Source of the DNA: Acuticoccus sp051016205
GTDB lineage: Bacteria; Pseudomonadota; Alphaproteobacteria; Rhizobiales; Amorphaceae
Length of the DNA stretch: 64,000 bases
Assembly: GCA_051016205.1 (NCBI GenBank)
Contig: CP136534.1
Span: 1,240,001-1,304,000 of the forward strand
Reading direction: 5' to 3'
Positions 1 through 8,356 of this stretch are shown piece after piece (the stretch's first letter is position 1; every line of letters starts with the position of its first letter). The notes below the pieces were generated by a model, which saw nothing but the letters and a program-made list of their open reading frames with translations, searched no databases and had not been told where the DNA came from. The translations under genes and the position numbers were made by a program.

Positions 1-1
1 C

Positions 2-613
2 CTTCACGTCGCCGCACTCACCGAGCCGCTCGCCTGCGGCTGGCATGCCGCGCGCCTTGCAGAACGCCATGGCGAGATCCCGATCGAAGCGCAATCCGGT
101 GATCGTCGCCCGCTGGTGCTGGGCGGTGGCGCCATCGGCCTTGCAAGCGCTCTCGCCCTCGTGGCGCACGGGGCGCCTGGCGCCATCATCGTCGAGCCAA
201 ACCCCGTCCGTTGGCCGAGCATCGAGGCGGCGGGTCCGTTTCAGGCCGTAACGCCAGAGACCGCCGAGCGATTGTCGCCCGACCTGGTGGTGGACGCTTA
301 TGGCTCGGGGCGGTCCCGCGCGCAGGCCTCAGCACGGGTGCGCCCTGGCGGGGTTGTGGTCCATGTGGGTCTTGCCAACGCCGAGCCTGGCCTCGACACC
401 CGCCGCGCCACGCTTCAGGAAGTGACGTTCGTGGGCGCCTATACGTATACCGCGCGCGAGTTCGCCGACACATTGGACGCCATCGCCAATGGCCGTCTCG
501 GGCCGCTCCAATGGTGTGCGATGAGAGACCTTTCCGACGGCATGAGCGCGTTCGCCGACCTGCGGGCCGGTCGCGTGGAACATGTCAAGATCATCCTCGC
601 CGTGAGCGGCTAG
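2..613 (+). CDS. Zinc-type alcohol dehydrogenase (MDR family), 5' end outside window
   Basis: The open frame runs in from the left edge, giving the C-terminal 203 residues of a medium-chain dehydrogenase. It begins with the substrate-domain segment ALTEPLACGWHA and then the Rossmann motif LGGGAIGLAS. The NAD(P) domain and a normal C-terminus follow. The first in-frame ATG (116) lies inside the Rossmann fold, so it is not the real start. The gene ends 32 bp before suyA on the same strand and probably shares its operon. By context it may oxidise a sulfonate alcohol such as 2,3-dihydroxypropanesulfonate to feed sulfolactate. That role is inference; the family call is firm. Confidence 0.8.
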   Translation, partial: LHVAALTEPLACGWHAARLAERHGEIPIEAQSGDRRPLVLGGGAIGLASALALVAHGAPGAIIVEPNPVRWPSIEAAGPFQAVTPETAERLSPDLVVDAYGSGRSRAQASARVRPGGVVVHVGLANAEPGLDTRRATLQEVTFVGAYTYTAREFADTLDAIANGRLGPLQWCAMRDLSDGMSAFADLRAGRVEHVKIILAVSG

Positions 614-645
614 CGCCCCGGCGAACCAGAAAAGGAGCGCCATAG

Positions 646-936
646 ATGGCGAACATGCCGCACGTTCTAAAGCATGATCACGAGGACAACGTCGCGGTCG
701 TCGTGGTGGAGGATTTGAAGGCCGGCACCAAAGCCCACGGCGTCGTCACCGTCGACGACTCCACTTTCGAAGTCACCGTCCACCACGATGTGCCCATCGG
801 CCACAAGGTGGCGCTGACCGACGTTTCGGACGGTGACACCGCCATCAAGTACGGCGAAGACATCGGCAAGTTCGTCCGCACCGTGAAGGCCGGCGAGCAC
901 GTCCACGTTCACAACCTGAAAACCAAGCGCTGGTAG
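646..936 (+). CDS. suyA: (2R)-3-sulfolactate sulfo-lyase, alpha subunit
   Basis: A 96-residue protein of the UxaA N-terminal (SAF-domain) type, the size of SuyA and of the small part of altronate dehydratase. It is rich in His and Asp, including HVLKHDHEDNVAV at the start and GEHVHVHNLKTKRW at the end. SuyAB splits 3-sulfolactate into pyruvate and sulfite in the cytoplasm. An AAAAGGAG ribosome site lies before the ATG. suyB follows after 11 bp. The split alpha/beta arrangement plus a YeiH-type exporter and ComC downstream argues for SuyA over a sugar-acid dehydratase. Confidence 0.88.
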   Translation: MANMPHVLKHDHEDNVAVVVVEDLKAGTKAHGVVTVDDSTFEVTVHHDVPIGHKVALTDVSDGDTAIKYGEDIGKFVRTVKAGEHVHVHNLKTKRW

Positions 937-947
937 GAGGCAAGACC

Positions 948-2120
948 ATGGCCCTTCCCGAATCCTTCCTCGGCTACCGTCGCGAAAACAGCCGTGTCGG
1001 CGTGCGCAATCACGTTGCCATCTTGCCGGTGGACGACATTTCCAATGCCGCGTGTGAGGCGGTGGCCAACAACATCAAAGGCACCTTGGCGCTCCCCCAC
1101 GCCTATGGCCGCCTTCAGTTCGGCCCCGATCTCGACCTACACTTCCGCACCATGATCGGCACTGGCGCGAACCCGAATGTCGCCGCCTGCGTGGTGATCG
1201 GCATCGAGCCCGGCTGGACCTCGCGCGTGGCCGACGGCATCGCAGCCACAGGAAAACCCGTCGCAGCCTTCTCCATCGAGCAGAACGGCGATTTGAAGAC
1301 GATCATGGACGCCTCCCGCTCAGCGAAAGAGTTTGTCCACTGGGCGAGCGAGAAGCAGCGCGAGACGTGCGCTATCAATGAGCTGTGGGTCTCCACCAAG
1401 TGCGGTGAGAGTGACACCACCACCGGTCTTGGGTCCTGCCCCACCGTCGGCAACATGTACGACAAGCTGATCCCCAAAGGCATATACGGCTGCTTCGGCG
1501 AGACCTCCGAAATCACTGGCGCAGAACACATTTGTAAAGAGCGCGCCGTTAACGCGGAGGTGGGTGAGCGCTGGTATAAGATGTGGAAGGCCTACCAGGA
1601 CGATGTCATCTTTGCCCACGCGGTGGATGACCTCTCCGAAAGCCAACCCACCAAAGGCAACATTGAGGGTGGCCTCACCACCATCGAAGAAAAGGCACTG
1701 GGCAACCTTGAGAAGATCGGCCGTGAATGCCGCTACATCGACATCTTGGAGCCAGCCGAAGCGCCGGCTGCGGGGCCTGGCCTCTACTTCATGGACACCT
1801 CGTCTGCGGCGGCCGAATGCGTCACCCTCATGGCCGCCGGCGGGTACGTGGTACACACCTTTCCTACCGGCCAGGGCAACATCATCGGCAACCCCATCGT
1901 TCCGGTGGTCAAGCTCACCGCCAACCCGCGCACCGTTCGCACCATGAGCGAGCATGTGGACGTTGACGTCTCAGGTATCCTACGCCGCGATATGACCATC
2001 TCCAGCGCAGGCGATGCACTCATCGACATGGTGGTGCGCACGGCGAACGGGCGCTATACCGCCGCTGAGGCACTGGGACACCGGGAGTTCGTCATGACCA
2101 AGCTTTACCGAAGCGCCTGA
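948..2120 (+). CDS. suyB: (2R)-3-sulfolactate sulfo-lyase, beta subunit
   Basis: A 390-residue UxaA/GarD-family C-terminal catalytic subunit. It opens with FLGYRRENSRVGVRNHVAI, typical of this family. It carries the conserved segments STKCGESDTTTGLGSCPTVGN (about 149-169) and FPTGQGNIIGNPIVPVVKLTAN (about 304-325), with cysteines that may hold the catalytic metal. It forms the sulfo-lyase with SuyA, 11 bp upstream, releasing sulfite and pyruvate. A strong AGGAGG site precedes the ATG. Length and neighbours fit SuyB; other UxaA-family lyases are possible but less likely here. Confidence 0.88.
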   Translation: MALPESFLGYRRENSRVGVRNHVAILPVDDISNAACEAVANNIKGTLALPHAYGRLQFGPDLDLHFRTMIGTGANPNVAACVVIGIEPGWTSRVADGIAATGKPVAAFSIEQNGDLKTIMDASRSAKEFVHWASEKQRETCAINELWVSTKCGESDTTTGLGSCPTVGNMYDKLIPKGIYGCFGETSEITGAEHICKERAVNAEVGERWYKMWKAYQDDVIFAHAVDDLSESQPTKGNIEGGLTTIEEKALGNLEKIGRECRYIDILEPAEAPAAGPGLYFMDTSSAAAECVTLMAAGGYVVHTFPTGQGNIIGNPIVPVVKLTANPRTVRTMSEHVDVDVSGILRRDMTISSAGDALIDMVVRTANGRYTAAEALGHREFVMTKLYRSA

Positions 2121-2130
2121 TCGCACCGCG

Positions 2131-3183
2131 ATGGTGGAAACCGCCGAAAATGCGCAGCCGCGTGCCTCTTCCGGTGCTCGCGGCGCCTTAGACAAAGCCA
2201 GAACGGTGGCGCCCGGCATCTTGCTGGCGCTCACAGTGGCTGCAGCGGCTGGCTTTGTGGCGGACCACTATGGCGGGCCGGTCATGCTGATGGCGCTCCT
2301 CATCGGCATGGCTCTCGCCTTCTTGTCGGAAGGCCCGCGTGCGGGGCCTGGCATTAAGTTCTCGTCCAAAAAGATTCTGCGCATCGGCGTCGCGCTCCTT
2401 GGCCTGCGCATTGCCGTATCGGACGTGGTTGGCCTTGGTGCCGGCGTCGTCGGCCTCGTCCTTGCGGGGATCGCCCTCACCATAGCCGCAGCCCTGATTG
2501 CCGCGCGGGTGCAGGGCGAAACGTCAAAGCTCGGCACGCTGATCGGCGGCGCCACGGCCATTTGCGGTGCGTCCGCTGCGCTTGCCCTTTCGTCCGTGTT
2601 GCCACGCCATAAGGACCACGAACGCAACACCATCTTCACCGTCGTCGCCGTCACGACGTTGTCGACGGTCGCGATGGTCCTCTACCCGGCGCTCTTCAAA
2701 GCCATCGGATTCACAGATCGAGAGGTCGGCATTCTCATCGGCGCCACCATACACGATGTTGCGCAGGTGGTGGGCGCTGGTTTTGCTGTTTCTGACGAAG
2801 CTGGGGAGACGGCGACGATCGTGAAGCTGATGCGGGTCGCGATGCTTCTGCCGACGGTGCTCATCGTGTCCTACATCTTTGCGGCGGAGCGCAAGGCGTC
2901 AGCCGAAGAGGGGACCCGTGCCGAGCTTCCGATCCCGGGATTTGCCATCGCGTTTGCCATCCTTGTGGCGGTCAACTCCACCGGCATCTTGCCCGACGTG
3001 ATCCGCGATGCCTTGGTGGAGGTGTCGCGGTGGTGTCTCATCACCGCAGTCGCTGCCGTTGGCCTCACAACGTCGTTGCGCGACATTGCCCAGGTAGGGT
3101 GGCATCCGGTGATCATTGCGCTCGCGGGAACGCTAGCGCTGCTTGTCTTTTGCGTCGCGGTTTTGTCACTCCACGTCATATGA
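2131..3183 (+). CDS. YeiH/UPF0324-family membrane protein, putative sulfate/sulfite exporter
   Basis: A 350-residue polytopic membrane protein (about 10 hydrophobic segments) of the YeiH/UPF0324 (COG2855) family. A family landmark is the stretch LGTLIGGATAICGASAALAL. Related proteins in sulfonate-degrading operons (SuyZ/TauZ type) are thought to export the sulfate or sulfite formed after desulfonation. Here it starts 10 bp after suyB and overlaps comC by four bases (ATGA), so translation is probably coupled. The export role is taken from family and context, not shown by the sequence alone. Confidence 0.82.
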   Translation: MVETAENAQPRASSGARGALDKARTVAPGILLALTVAAAAGFVADHYGGPVMLMALLIGMALAFLSEGPRAGPGIKFSSKKILRIGVALLGLRIAVSDVVGLGAGVVGLVLAGIALTIAAALIAARVQGETSKLGTLIGGATAICGASAALALSSVLPRHKDHERNTIFTVVAVTTLSTVAMVLYPALFKAIGFTDREVGILIGATIHDVAQVVGAGFAVSDEAGETATIVKLMRVAMLLPTVLIVSYIFAAERKASAEEGTRAELPIPGFAIAFAILVAVNSTGILPDVIRDALVEVSRWCLITAVAAVGLTTSLRDIAQVGWHPVIIALAGTLALLVFCVAVLSLHVI

Positions 3184-4157
3184 AAAAGCAAAGCCTCGAC
3201 GAATGCCGTGATCTCCTCGCCGCCATCTTCGAAGCGCACTCCACCGCGCCGCAGAACGCAGCTTCGGTCGCCGCAGCGCTGGTCGCCGCCGAGGCTGACG
3301 GCCTCAAAGGCCACGGCTTTTCCCGCGTGCCCACCTACGTCGCCCAATCGAAGTGCGGGAAGGTGGACGGATACGCCGTGCCGCTAAGCCACGTCAGTGG
3401 GGCAGTCCTCCTCGTCGATGCCGCCAAGGGGTTCGCCTACCCGGCCATCGACAAGGTGCTCAGCGAACTGCCGTCTCTCGCCAAAACCCATGGCATTGCA
3501 ATGGCCGCCATCAGCCGCTCCCACCATTGCGGCGCACTTGGCCATCCTGTGGAAGCGTTGGCCCGCGAGGGTTTGGTTGCGATGATGTTCGCCAACACCC
3601 CGCCTGCCATAGCCCCGTGGGGAGGCTCCAAAGCCCTTTTCGGCACGAACCCGATCGCATTCGCAGCCCCCTGCGGCTGTGAGCCCGTCGTGGTCGACAT
3701 GTCGCTCTCAAAAGTCGCGCGCGGCAACATCGTAAAAGCAGCCCAGGACAGCAACCCAATTCCAGAGGGATGGGCGCTTGATGCTGACGGCAACCCCACC
3801 ACCGACGCAAAGGCAGCACTTGCCGGCACGATGGTGCCCATGGGTGACGCCAAAGGTGTGGCGCTCGCGCTCATGGTGGAAGTGATGGCTGCAGGCATCA
3901 CCGGGGCAAGCTACGCCTTCGAGGCATCATCCTTCCTCGACACGGGGGGTGGGCCACCGGCGGTCGGCCAACTCATCATCGCCATAGACCCTTCGCGCTC
4001 CGGGGGCAGCGCTGAACACCTCGCCAAGATCGCAGTTGCCTATGCCGCCCAGCCCGACGCACGTTTGCCGGGGTCGCGCCGCAACGAAAGCCGTGCCACG
4101 GCGGCGCGCGAAGGCCTTTCTGTGCCGCAGAGTTTGCTCGACCTCGCGCGCCGCTAG
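3180..4157 (+). CDS. comC: (R)-sulfolactate dehydrogenase, Ldh2/malate dehydrogenase family
   Basis: A 325-residue enzyme of the Ldh2/ComC family. The catalytic-His segment SRSHHCGALGHPVE is near 110, followed by PPAIAPWGG, FGTNPIAFAAP and the C-terminal MGDAKGVALALMVEVMAA. In sulfolactate catabolism ComC interconverts (R)-sulfolactate and sulfopyruvate, so the other enantiomer can be brought to the form SuyAB uses. The ATG overlaps the exporter stop. Its own stop TAG lies in the CTAG at the edge of the IS630 copy, but the protein looks full length. A general 2-hydroxyacid dehydrogenase is the alternative; context favours ComC. Confidence 0.83.
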   Translation: MKKQSLDECRDLLAAIFEAHSTAPQNAASVAAALVAAEADGLKGHGFSRVPTYVAQSKCGKVDGYAVPLSHVSGAVLLVDAAKGFAYPAIDKVLSELPSLAKTHGIAMAAISRSHHCGALGHPVEALAREGLVAMMFANTPPAIAPWGGSKALFGTNPIAFAAPCGCEPVVVDMSLSKVARGNIVKAAQDSNPIPEGWALDADGNPTTDAKAALAGTMVPMGDAKGVALALMVEVMAAGITGASYAFEASSFLDTGGGPPAVGQLIIAIDPSRSGGSAEHLAKIAVAYAAQPDARLPGSRRNESRATAAREGLSVPQSLLDLARR

Positions 4158-4243
4158 AGCGTATTCGGCGATCTCGGAGTCGTAGCGATCTTTCAGGAGT
4201 GGCGTGATTCGCTGTCCGTCCAACGTTGATTCGGGCGGGTGAG

Positions 4244-4684
4244 ATGGCGCGAGCTTTGGGGATTGATCTGCGGCGACGAGTGGTCGAGGCCATCGACGGG
4301 GGCCTATCCACCCGCGAAGCGGCGCGGCGGTTTTGCGTCGGGATCGCGACGGCAGGGGCTTGGCACCGGCTGTGGCGGACGACCGGCGACGTCAGGCCTC
4401 GTCGCCAAGGGCACCCCGGCCATAGCAAGCTCGATCCGCATGAGGCTTTCATTCTCGCTCTCATCGAGGAAAGGAAGGACATCACGCTGAAAGAGATCGC
4501 AGAACGCCTCAGATCTGAGCGCGACGTCCATGCCTGGCCCTCGACCATCTGGCAGTTCCTCGATCGGCGCGGCATCACGTTCAAAAAAAGACCGCTCACG
4601 CGGCCGAACAGAACCGCATCGATGTGCTGGCAAGCCGAAGAGCCTGGTTCCAGGATCAACTCGACCTCGATCCGGCGCGGCTGA
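4244..4684 (+). CDS. IS630 transposase, first frame (helix-turn-helix part)
   Basis: Starts MARALGIDLRRRVVEAI and carries the IS630 N-terminal HTH (STREAARRFCVGIATAGAWHR) and the second HTH with EIAERL. The useful protein ends near 4590. At 4583-4590 seven A residues followed by G allow a -1 shift into the second frame, and the codons after that point are not transposase-like. The ATG at 4244 is preferred over the one at 4226. The fused product would be a normal-length IS630 transposase. Confidence 0.8.
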   Translation: MARALGIDLRRRVVEAIDGGLSTREAARRFCVGIATAGAWHRLWRTTGDVRPRRQGHPGHSKLDPHEAFILALIEERKDITLKEIAERLRSERDVHAWPSTIWQFLDRRGITFKKRPLTRPNRTASMCWQAEEPGSRINSTSIRRG

Positions 4685-5190
4685 TCTTCATCGACGAGAC
4701 GGGCCTGTCGACGAAGATGGCCCGCCTGCGCGGCCGGGCGCCGCGGGGCGAACGGTGCGTCGCCGCCGTCCCGCATGGGCATTGGAAGACCACCACGTTC
4801 ACCGCCGGCCTCAGAAGCGACGGGCTCGTCGCGCCCTGGCTTCTGGACGGTGCGATGGATGGCGACGCCTTCCGAACCTATGTGGCGAGCGTTCTGGTCC
4901 CAGAGCTGTCCCCGGGCGATGTCGTGATCATGGACAACTTGCCGGCCCACAAGGTGAGTGGCGTTCGCAGCGCCATTGAGGACGTCGGCGCGATGCTCCT
5001 CTACCTCCCGCCCTACTCACCCGACTTCAACCCCATCGAACATGCGTTCGCCAAGCTGAAGGCACTCCTGCGAAAGGCCGCGTGCAGGACCATCCCTGCG
5101 TTATGGGACGAAGTTGCCGACGCCCTCCACGCCTTCACTCCAACCGAATGCCGCAACCTCTTCCAAAGCGCCGGCTATGACTGCGAATAG
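4588..5190 (+). CDS. IS630 transposase, second frame (DDE catalytic part)
   Basis: Read from the -1 shift, the frame runs KTAHAAEQNRIDVLASRR and then the catalytic domain. The DDE motifs visible are FIDETG (first Asp), VVIMDNLPAHK (second Asp) and PPYSPDFNPIEHAFAKLK (Glu). The first ATG in this frame is 4624, but family architecture says the frame is entered by frameshift. The domain is intact to the stop, so copy 1 may be active. Confidence 0.82.
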   Translation, partial: KTAHAAEQNRIDVLASRRAWFQDQLDLDPARLIFIDETGLSTKMARLRGRAPRGERCVAAVPHGHWKTTTFTAGLRSDGLVAPWLLDGAMDGDAFRTYVASVLVPELSPGDVVIMDNLPAHKVSGVRSAIEDVGAMLLYLPPYSPDFNPIEHAFAKLKALLRKAACRTIPALWDEVADALHAFTPTECRNLFQSAGYDCE

Positions 5191-5201
5191 ATCGAATCTG
5201 C

Positions 5202-5338
5202 CCTAGTGGATCGGCCCAGACATTTGAGTCCCTCTGCTTGAGTGGAGTACTTTGCGGTAAGGCACGCGAATGACTGGATACGTTGATCCACCAGACGAAT
5301 AGGCTAGGGGTTCGATCTGTTTGGATTGGACCCCTAGG
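5202..5338. repeat. 137-bp dispersed repeat with CTAG ends, copy A
   Basis: Begins CCTAGTGGATCGG and ends GGACCCCTAGG. A second copy of exactly the same length, about 80% identical by eye with no gaps, lies at 41444-41580. It has no coding frame. The right end of IS630 copy 1 falls inside its first CTAG. Length, shared borders and lack of genes suggest a non-autonomous (MITE-like) element. Nothing else is visible in 5339-5518. Confidence 0.7.
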
Positions 5339-5518
5339 TCTCATCGATCGGCCGCCGGCAATAAATACACGGTCGTCCTTACCGCGCGCCGTGAAGTATT
5401 TGTCTCTGCAACCAAAAATCTCGCGAACAGCGCCATTCCATATGCGAGGATCAACGTTACAGGAATATTTTGTCGCTGCGATGCTTATGATCGACGAGGC
5501 GTGTGCTTTATCAGCTTC

Positions 5519-6601
5519 TTATTCTTCGAGATGCCGATCTAAAGCGTGATCTTGCGAGAGATGATACGGTTGTACCTTTAACGCAACTTTTGCAAGCTGA
5601 TTCAACTTTGCCCGTCGCTCGGCAGAGGGCGTACATCCGAAGGTTTCATGATAAGCCTTCGAGAAGTGCGATGCGGAGGTGAACCCACACGCTAGCGCAA
5701 TCTGCAGCACGGAGTGGCTCGTTTGACGGAGCATTCTTCGCGCCCGCTTTAGGCGTATTTCAAGATAATGGCGGCTTGGCGTCTGGCCAACATGGGTCGC
5801 AAAAAGCCTTTCGAGCTGGCGGACGGAGAGGCCACCGGCCGATGCCAGTTTGGCGCATGACAACGGGCTTTCTGTTTGTTCCTCCATCAGCTCGATGATT
5901 GTGCAAAGCTTTGGATGAGCGGTTGCCAGCCGCGTGCGAAGTTCCATCCGCTGACGTTCGCTTGCATCGCGCGTGCGATGGTGAATGAGCTGATCGATCA
6001 CCTTGGTGACCAGCTGTTCGTCATGATGCTCGCGAATGACCGCGAGCATCATGTCGATGGCAGCCGTTCCGCCGGCGCAAGTGTAACGTTTGCCGTCGAT
6101 GCGGAAGAGTTCTTCCACAATATCAATGCCGGCAAATTCTGAGAGAAGGCTTGGTTGGTTCTCCCAATGGACGGTCGCCGAAAAGCCATCCAAGAGGCCA
6201 CCTTTGGCAAGGACGTATGTTCCTGTACAGACTGCACCAATGGAAACCCCGAACGCCGACAGACGTCGCAACACGTCAATCAAATCGCGATGGTCTTGTT
6301 GCTCGACCAGAATGCCGGAGCAGACGATGGCCAAGTCGATCTCCTTGGCGTCGCCAAACGACCCACTTGCCGCGACCCCCACGCCGTTTGACGCCATGGT
6401 CAGCCCGCCGTCGGCCGAATAGACTGTCCACTCATAGAGTTCACGTTCTGCGGCGAAATTCGCTGCGCGCAGAGGCTCCACGGTCGATGAAAATGCAAGC
6501 ATCGAGAAGTTCGGAACCAAGAACAAGCCAACCGAACGGGGCGGGGGCGTCCCCGCCGCCTCCCGTGTGCCGTAATGTTCGCCCGCGTGTCGCATCGGCA
6601 T
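5519..6601 (-). CDS. GlxA-type AraC-family transcriptional regulator
   Basis: A 360-residue regulator with an N-terminal DJ-1/PfpI-like (class I glutamine amidotransferase-like) domain at about 20-190, including GVSIGAVCTGTYVLAKGGLLDG. The C-terminal AraC double HTH (about 235-335) includes SVRQLERLF and ALACGFTSASHFSKAYHETFG. This architecture matches GbdR and related activators of betaine, dimethylglycine and carnitine catabolism. The gene diverges from the demethylation operon that starts 360 bp away and is its likely activator. A decayed relative is at 45008-45310. The ligand is not deducible. Confidence 0.87.
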   Translation of the reverse strand: MPMRHAGEHYGTREAAGTPPPRSVGLFLVPNFSMLAFSSTVEPLRAANFAAERELYEWTVYSADGGLTMASNGVGVAASGSFGDAKEIDLAIVCSGILVEQQDHRDLIDVLRRLSAFGVSIGAVCTGTYVLAKGGLLDGFSATVHWENQPSLLSEFAGIDIVEELFRIDGKRYTCAGGTAAIDMMLAVIREHHDEQLVTKVIDQLIHHRTRDASERQRMELRTRLATAHPKLCTIIELMEEQTESPLSCAKLASAGGLSVRQLERLFATHVGQTPSRHYLEIRLKRARRMLRQTSHSVLQIALACGFTSASHFSKAYHETFGCTPSAERRAKLNQLAKVALKVQPYHLSQDHALDRHLEE

Positions 6602-6786
6602 TCCGGTCCATGATTCTTATAAATGGCAAGTGTTACGTCGAATAGCAATCCGCGCTCGTCTTTTCGATCTCAACCAAAACCATGGGTTGTATTTACTCAA
6701 GGGCAAAAACCCGCATTGTCATGCGTGAACGGCACTCATCCTGAAGGCGTTGGCGTATGGATTGATTAAATGAAGTTATTTCAAGC

Positions 6787-6801
6787 ATGACCTCAGGTCA
6801 T
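6787..6801. promoter_or_regulatory. 15-bp perfect palindrome in divergent promoter region
   Basis: ATGACCTCAGGTCAT reads the same on both strands around a central C. It lies in the 361-bp gap between the GlxA-type regulator and the demethylation operon, 162 bp before the operon's first ATG. The form suits a dimeric DNA-binding regulator. Which protein binds it is unknown, since AraC proteins more often use direct repeats. Confidence 0.45.
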
Positions 6802-6962
6802 AGGTATTCATACCCTTTCGATAGACTCCGACCCATCGATGTCTATTGACTCAAACAACTGACCTCCCGTTTGGCGGATGAAGGTTAGAAAATGGCGGTC
6901 TTACGACAGCGTCGCTGGCGATTGACGCATACCCTCGACCGACAAACAGTATCGAGGAAACG

Positions 6963-8336
6963 ATGAGCATCACCGAACAGTCTCCCCACGCTGACAGCGT
7001 CGTTACACAGTTTCCCGCTCATCCTGCCGAATTCGCCCGGCAGGTCACCACTGTCGATCAGTCCGACCGGACGGTTCCAATCAACCTGCGGCAAAGCGGT
7101 GCGACGCCGGTCGAAATGTTGATCTCGACGCGTGTCAGGAAGTCACCTTACTGGCATCTGAGTCATGCTGCGGGTTGCTGGCGTGCGACGGTCTACAACC
7201 GCGTCTACCACCCGCGCGGCTATGTGCGCCCCGAAGACGGCGGCGCCATGGTCGAGTACGACGCGCTCGTCAACCACGTGACCATGTGGAACGTTGCCGT
7301 CGAGCGGCAGATCCGCGTGAAGGGCCCAGACGCTGAGCGTTTCGTGAACCACGTCGTTACCCGTGATGCGAGCCGCATCGCGCCCATGAACGGTCGCTAC
7401 GTCATCTTGTGCAACGAGGCCGGTGGCATCCTGAACGACCCCATTCTCCTGCGCCTTGCAGAGGATGAGTTCTGGTTCTCCCTCTCCGACAGCGACATCG
7501 AGTTCTGGCTGCGTGGCGTCAATGTCGGCCTCAAAATGGATGTTGAGATCGGCGAGATCGACGTCTGCCCCGTGCAGATCCAAGGTCCTAAGAGCGAAGC
7601 GCTGATGGTGGACCTGTTCGGCGAGAAGGTCAGCGACATCCCCTATTATGGGATGATGGAAGGCACCATCGGTGACGCCGAGGTGGTGATTTCTCAGACC
7701 GGCTTCACCGGTGAGAAGGGCTATGAGATTTACCTTCGCGATGCGACCATCCACGCCGAGACTTTGTGGAACACAGTATTGGATGCCGGGAAGGCCCACA
7801 ACCTCATGGTCATCGCGCCGGCCCACCACAGGCGTATTGCCGCTGGCATCTTGTCCTGGGGTCAGGATATCGACCAGGAGGTCTCGCCGCTCCAGTGCAA
7901 CCTCTCCTACCAGGTGCCGCGCAAGAAGACTGCCGACTATATCGGACGGGCAGCCCTTGAAGCCCAGCGGGCTGAGTTGGAAGCGGGCCGCTTCCCGTTC
8001 AAGATGAAGATGGTGGGCCTTGCCTTCGGCGGCCACCCTGTGACCGACTATGCCAATGACTTCTGGCTGATTTCTGGGGAAGACGGCGGCGATCCGGTCG
8101 GATACGTCACGTCACCTTGGTACTCGCCTGAGCTGGAAAGCAACATTGCGCTGGGCTGGGTCCCGGTGGACATGTCTCCGGTCGGGACGAAAGTGTCGAT
8201 CTGGCTGCCGGAACTCTACTGCGACAACCCCGCCGCCCCCGTCCAGGGCCAGGTCGTCGATGTACCGTTCCGCCCCTCCGTCAATCCAAGTGCGCGGGAG
8301 GTTGCCAAAGCCGCCGGCCGGGACTTCACGTTCTAG
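6963..8336 (+). CDS. DmdA/GcvT-like THF-dependent demethylase
   Basis: A 457-residue folate-binding GcvT-family protein. After a poorly conserved N-terminus of about 50 residues comes the aminomethyltransferase domain. It includes MWNVAVERQIRVKGPDAERF, GGILNDPILLRL, VQIQGPKSEALM and QTGFTGEKGYEIYL, and the C-terminal barrel ends about 435. The segments resemble DMSP demethylase DmdA more than glycine-cleavage GcvT, but the protein is longer than typical DmdA (about 370). It would move a methyl group from a methylated substrate to tetrahydrofolate. A GAGGAAA site precedes the ATG. MetF-like and FAD-GcvT genes follow. The substrate is unknown (DMSP, betaine or related). Confidence 0.75.
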   Translation: MSITEQSPHADSVVTQFPAHPAEFARQVTTVDQSDRTVPINLRQSGATPVEMLISTRVRKSPYWHLSHAAGCWRATVYNRVYHPRGYVRPEDGGAMVEYDALVNHVTMWNVAVERQIRVKGPDAERFVNHVVTRDASRIAPMNGRYVILCNEAGGILNDPILLRLAEDEFWFSLSDSDIEFWLRGVNVGLKMDVEIGEIDVCPVQIQGPKSEALMVDLFGEKVSDIPYYGMMEGTIGDAEVVISQTGFTGEKGYEIYLRDATIHAETLWNTVLDAGKAHNLMVIAPAHHRRIAAGILSWGQDIDQEVSPLQCNLSYQVPRKKTADYIGRAALEAQRAELEAGRFPFKMKMVGLAFGGHPVTDYANDFWLISGEDGGDPVGYVTSPWYSPELESNIALGWVPVDMSPVGTKVSIWLPELYCDNPAAPVQGQVVDVPFRPSVNPSAREVAKAAGRDFTF

Positions 8337-8356
8337 CCGGCCGGGAAGCGCCCTTT

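Larger units (their letters stand above)
4155..5205 (+). mobile_element. IS630-family insertion sequence, copy 1
   Basis: About 1.05 kb with imperfect terminal inverted repeats of about 30 bp. The left end reads TAGAGCGTATTCGGCG, and the right end read inward is TAGGGCAGATTCGATC. A TA dinucleotide at each edge sits within CTAG (4154-4157 and 5203-5206). It contains two overlapping transposase frames joined by a slippery A7G. It lies between comC and a 137-bp dispersed repeat and looks complete. Confidence 0.85.

Noticed and set aside
3180..4157. comC truncated by the IS630 insertion
   Set aside because: The protein has normal family length and all motifs; only the stop codon lies in the border CTAG.
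6602..6962. Glycine riboswitch upstream of the GcvT-type operon
   Set aside because: I could not find the conserved riboswitch core or tandem aptamer pattern; only a palindrome is evident.
7143..8036. Long open frame (297 codons) antisense to the DmdA-like gene
   Set aside because: It is the complementary shadow of a clearly recognised protein in GC-rich DNA and has no family features.
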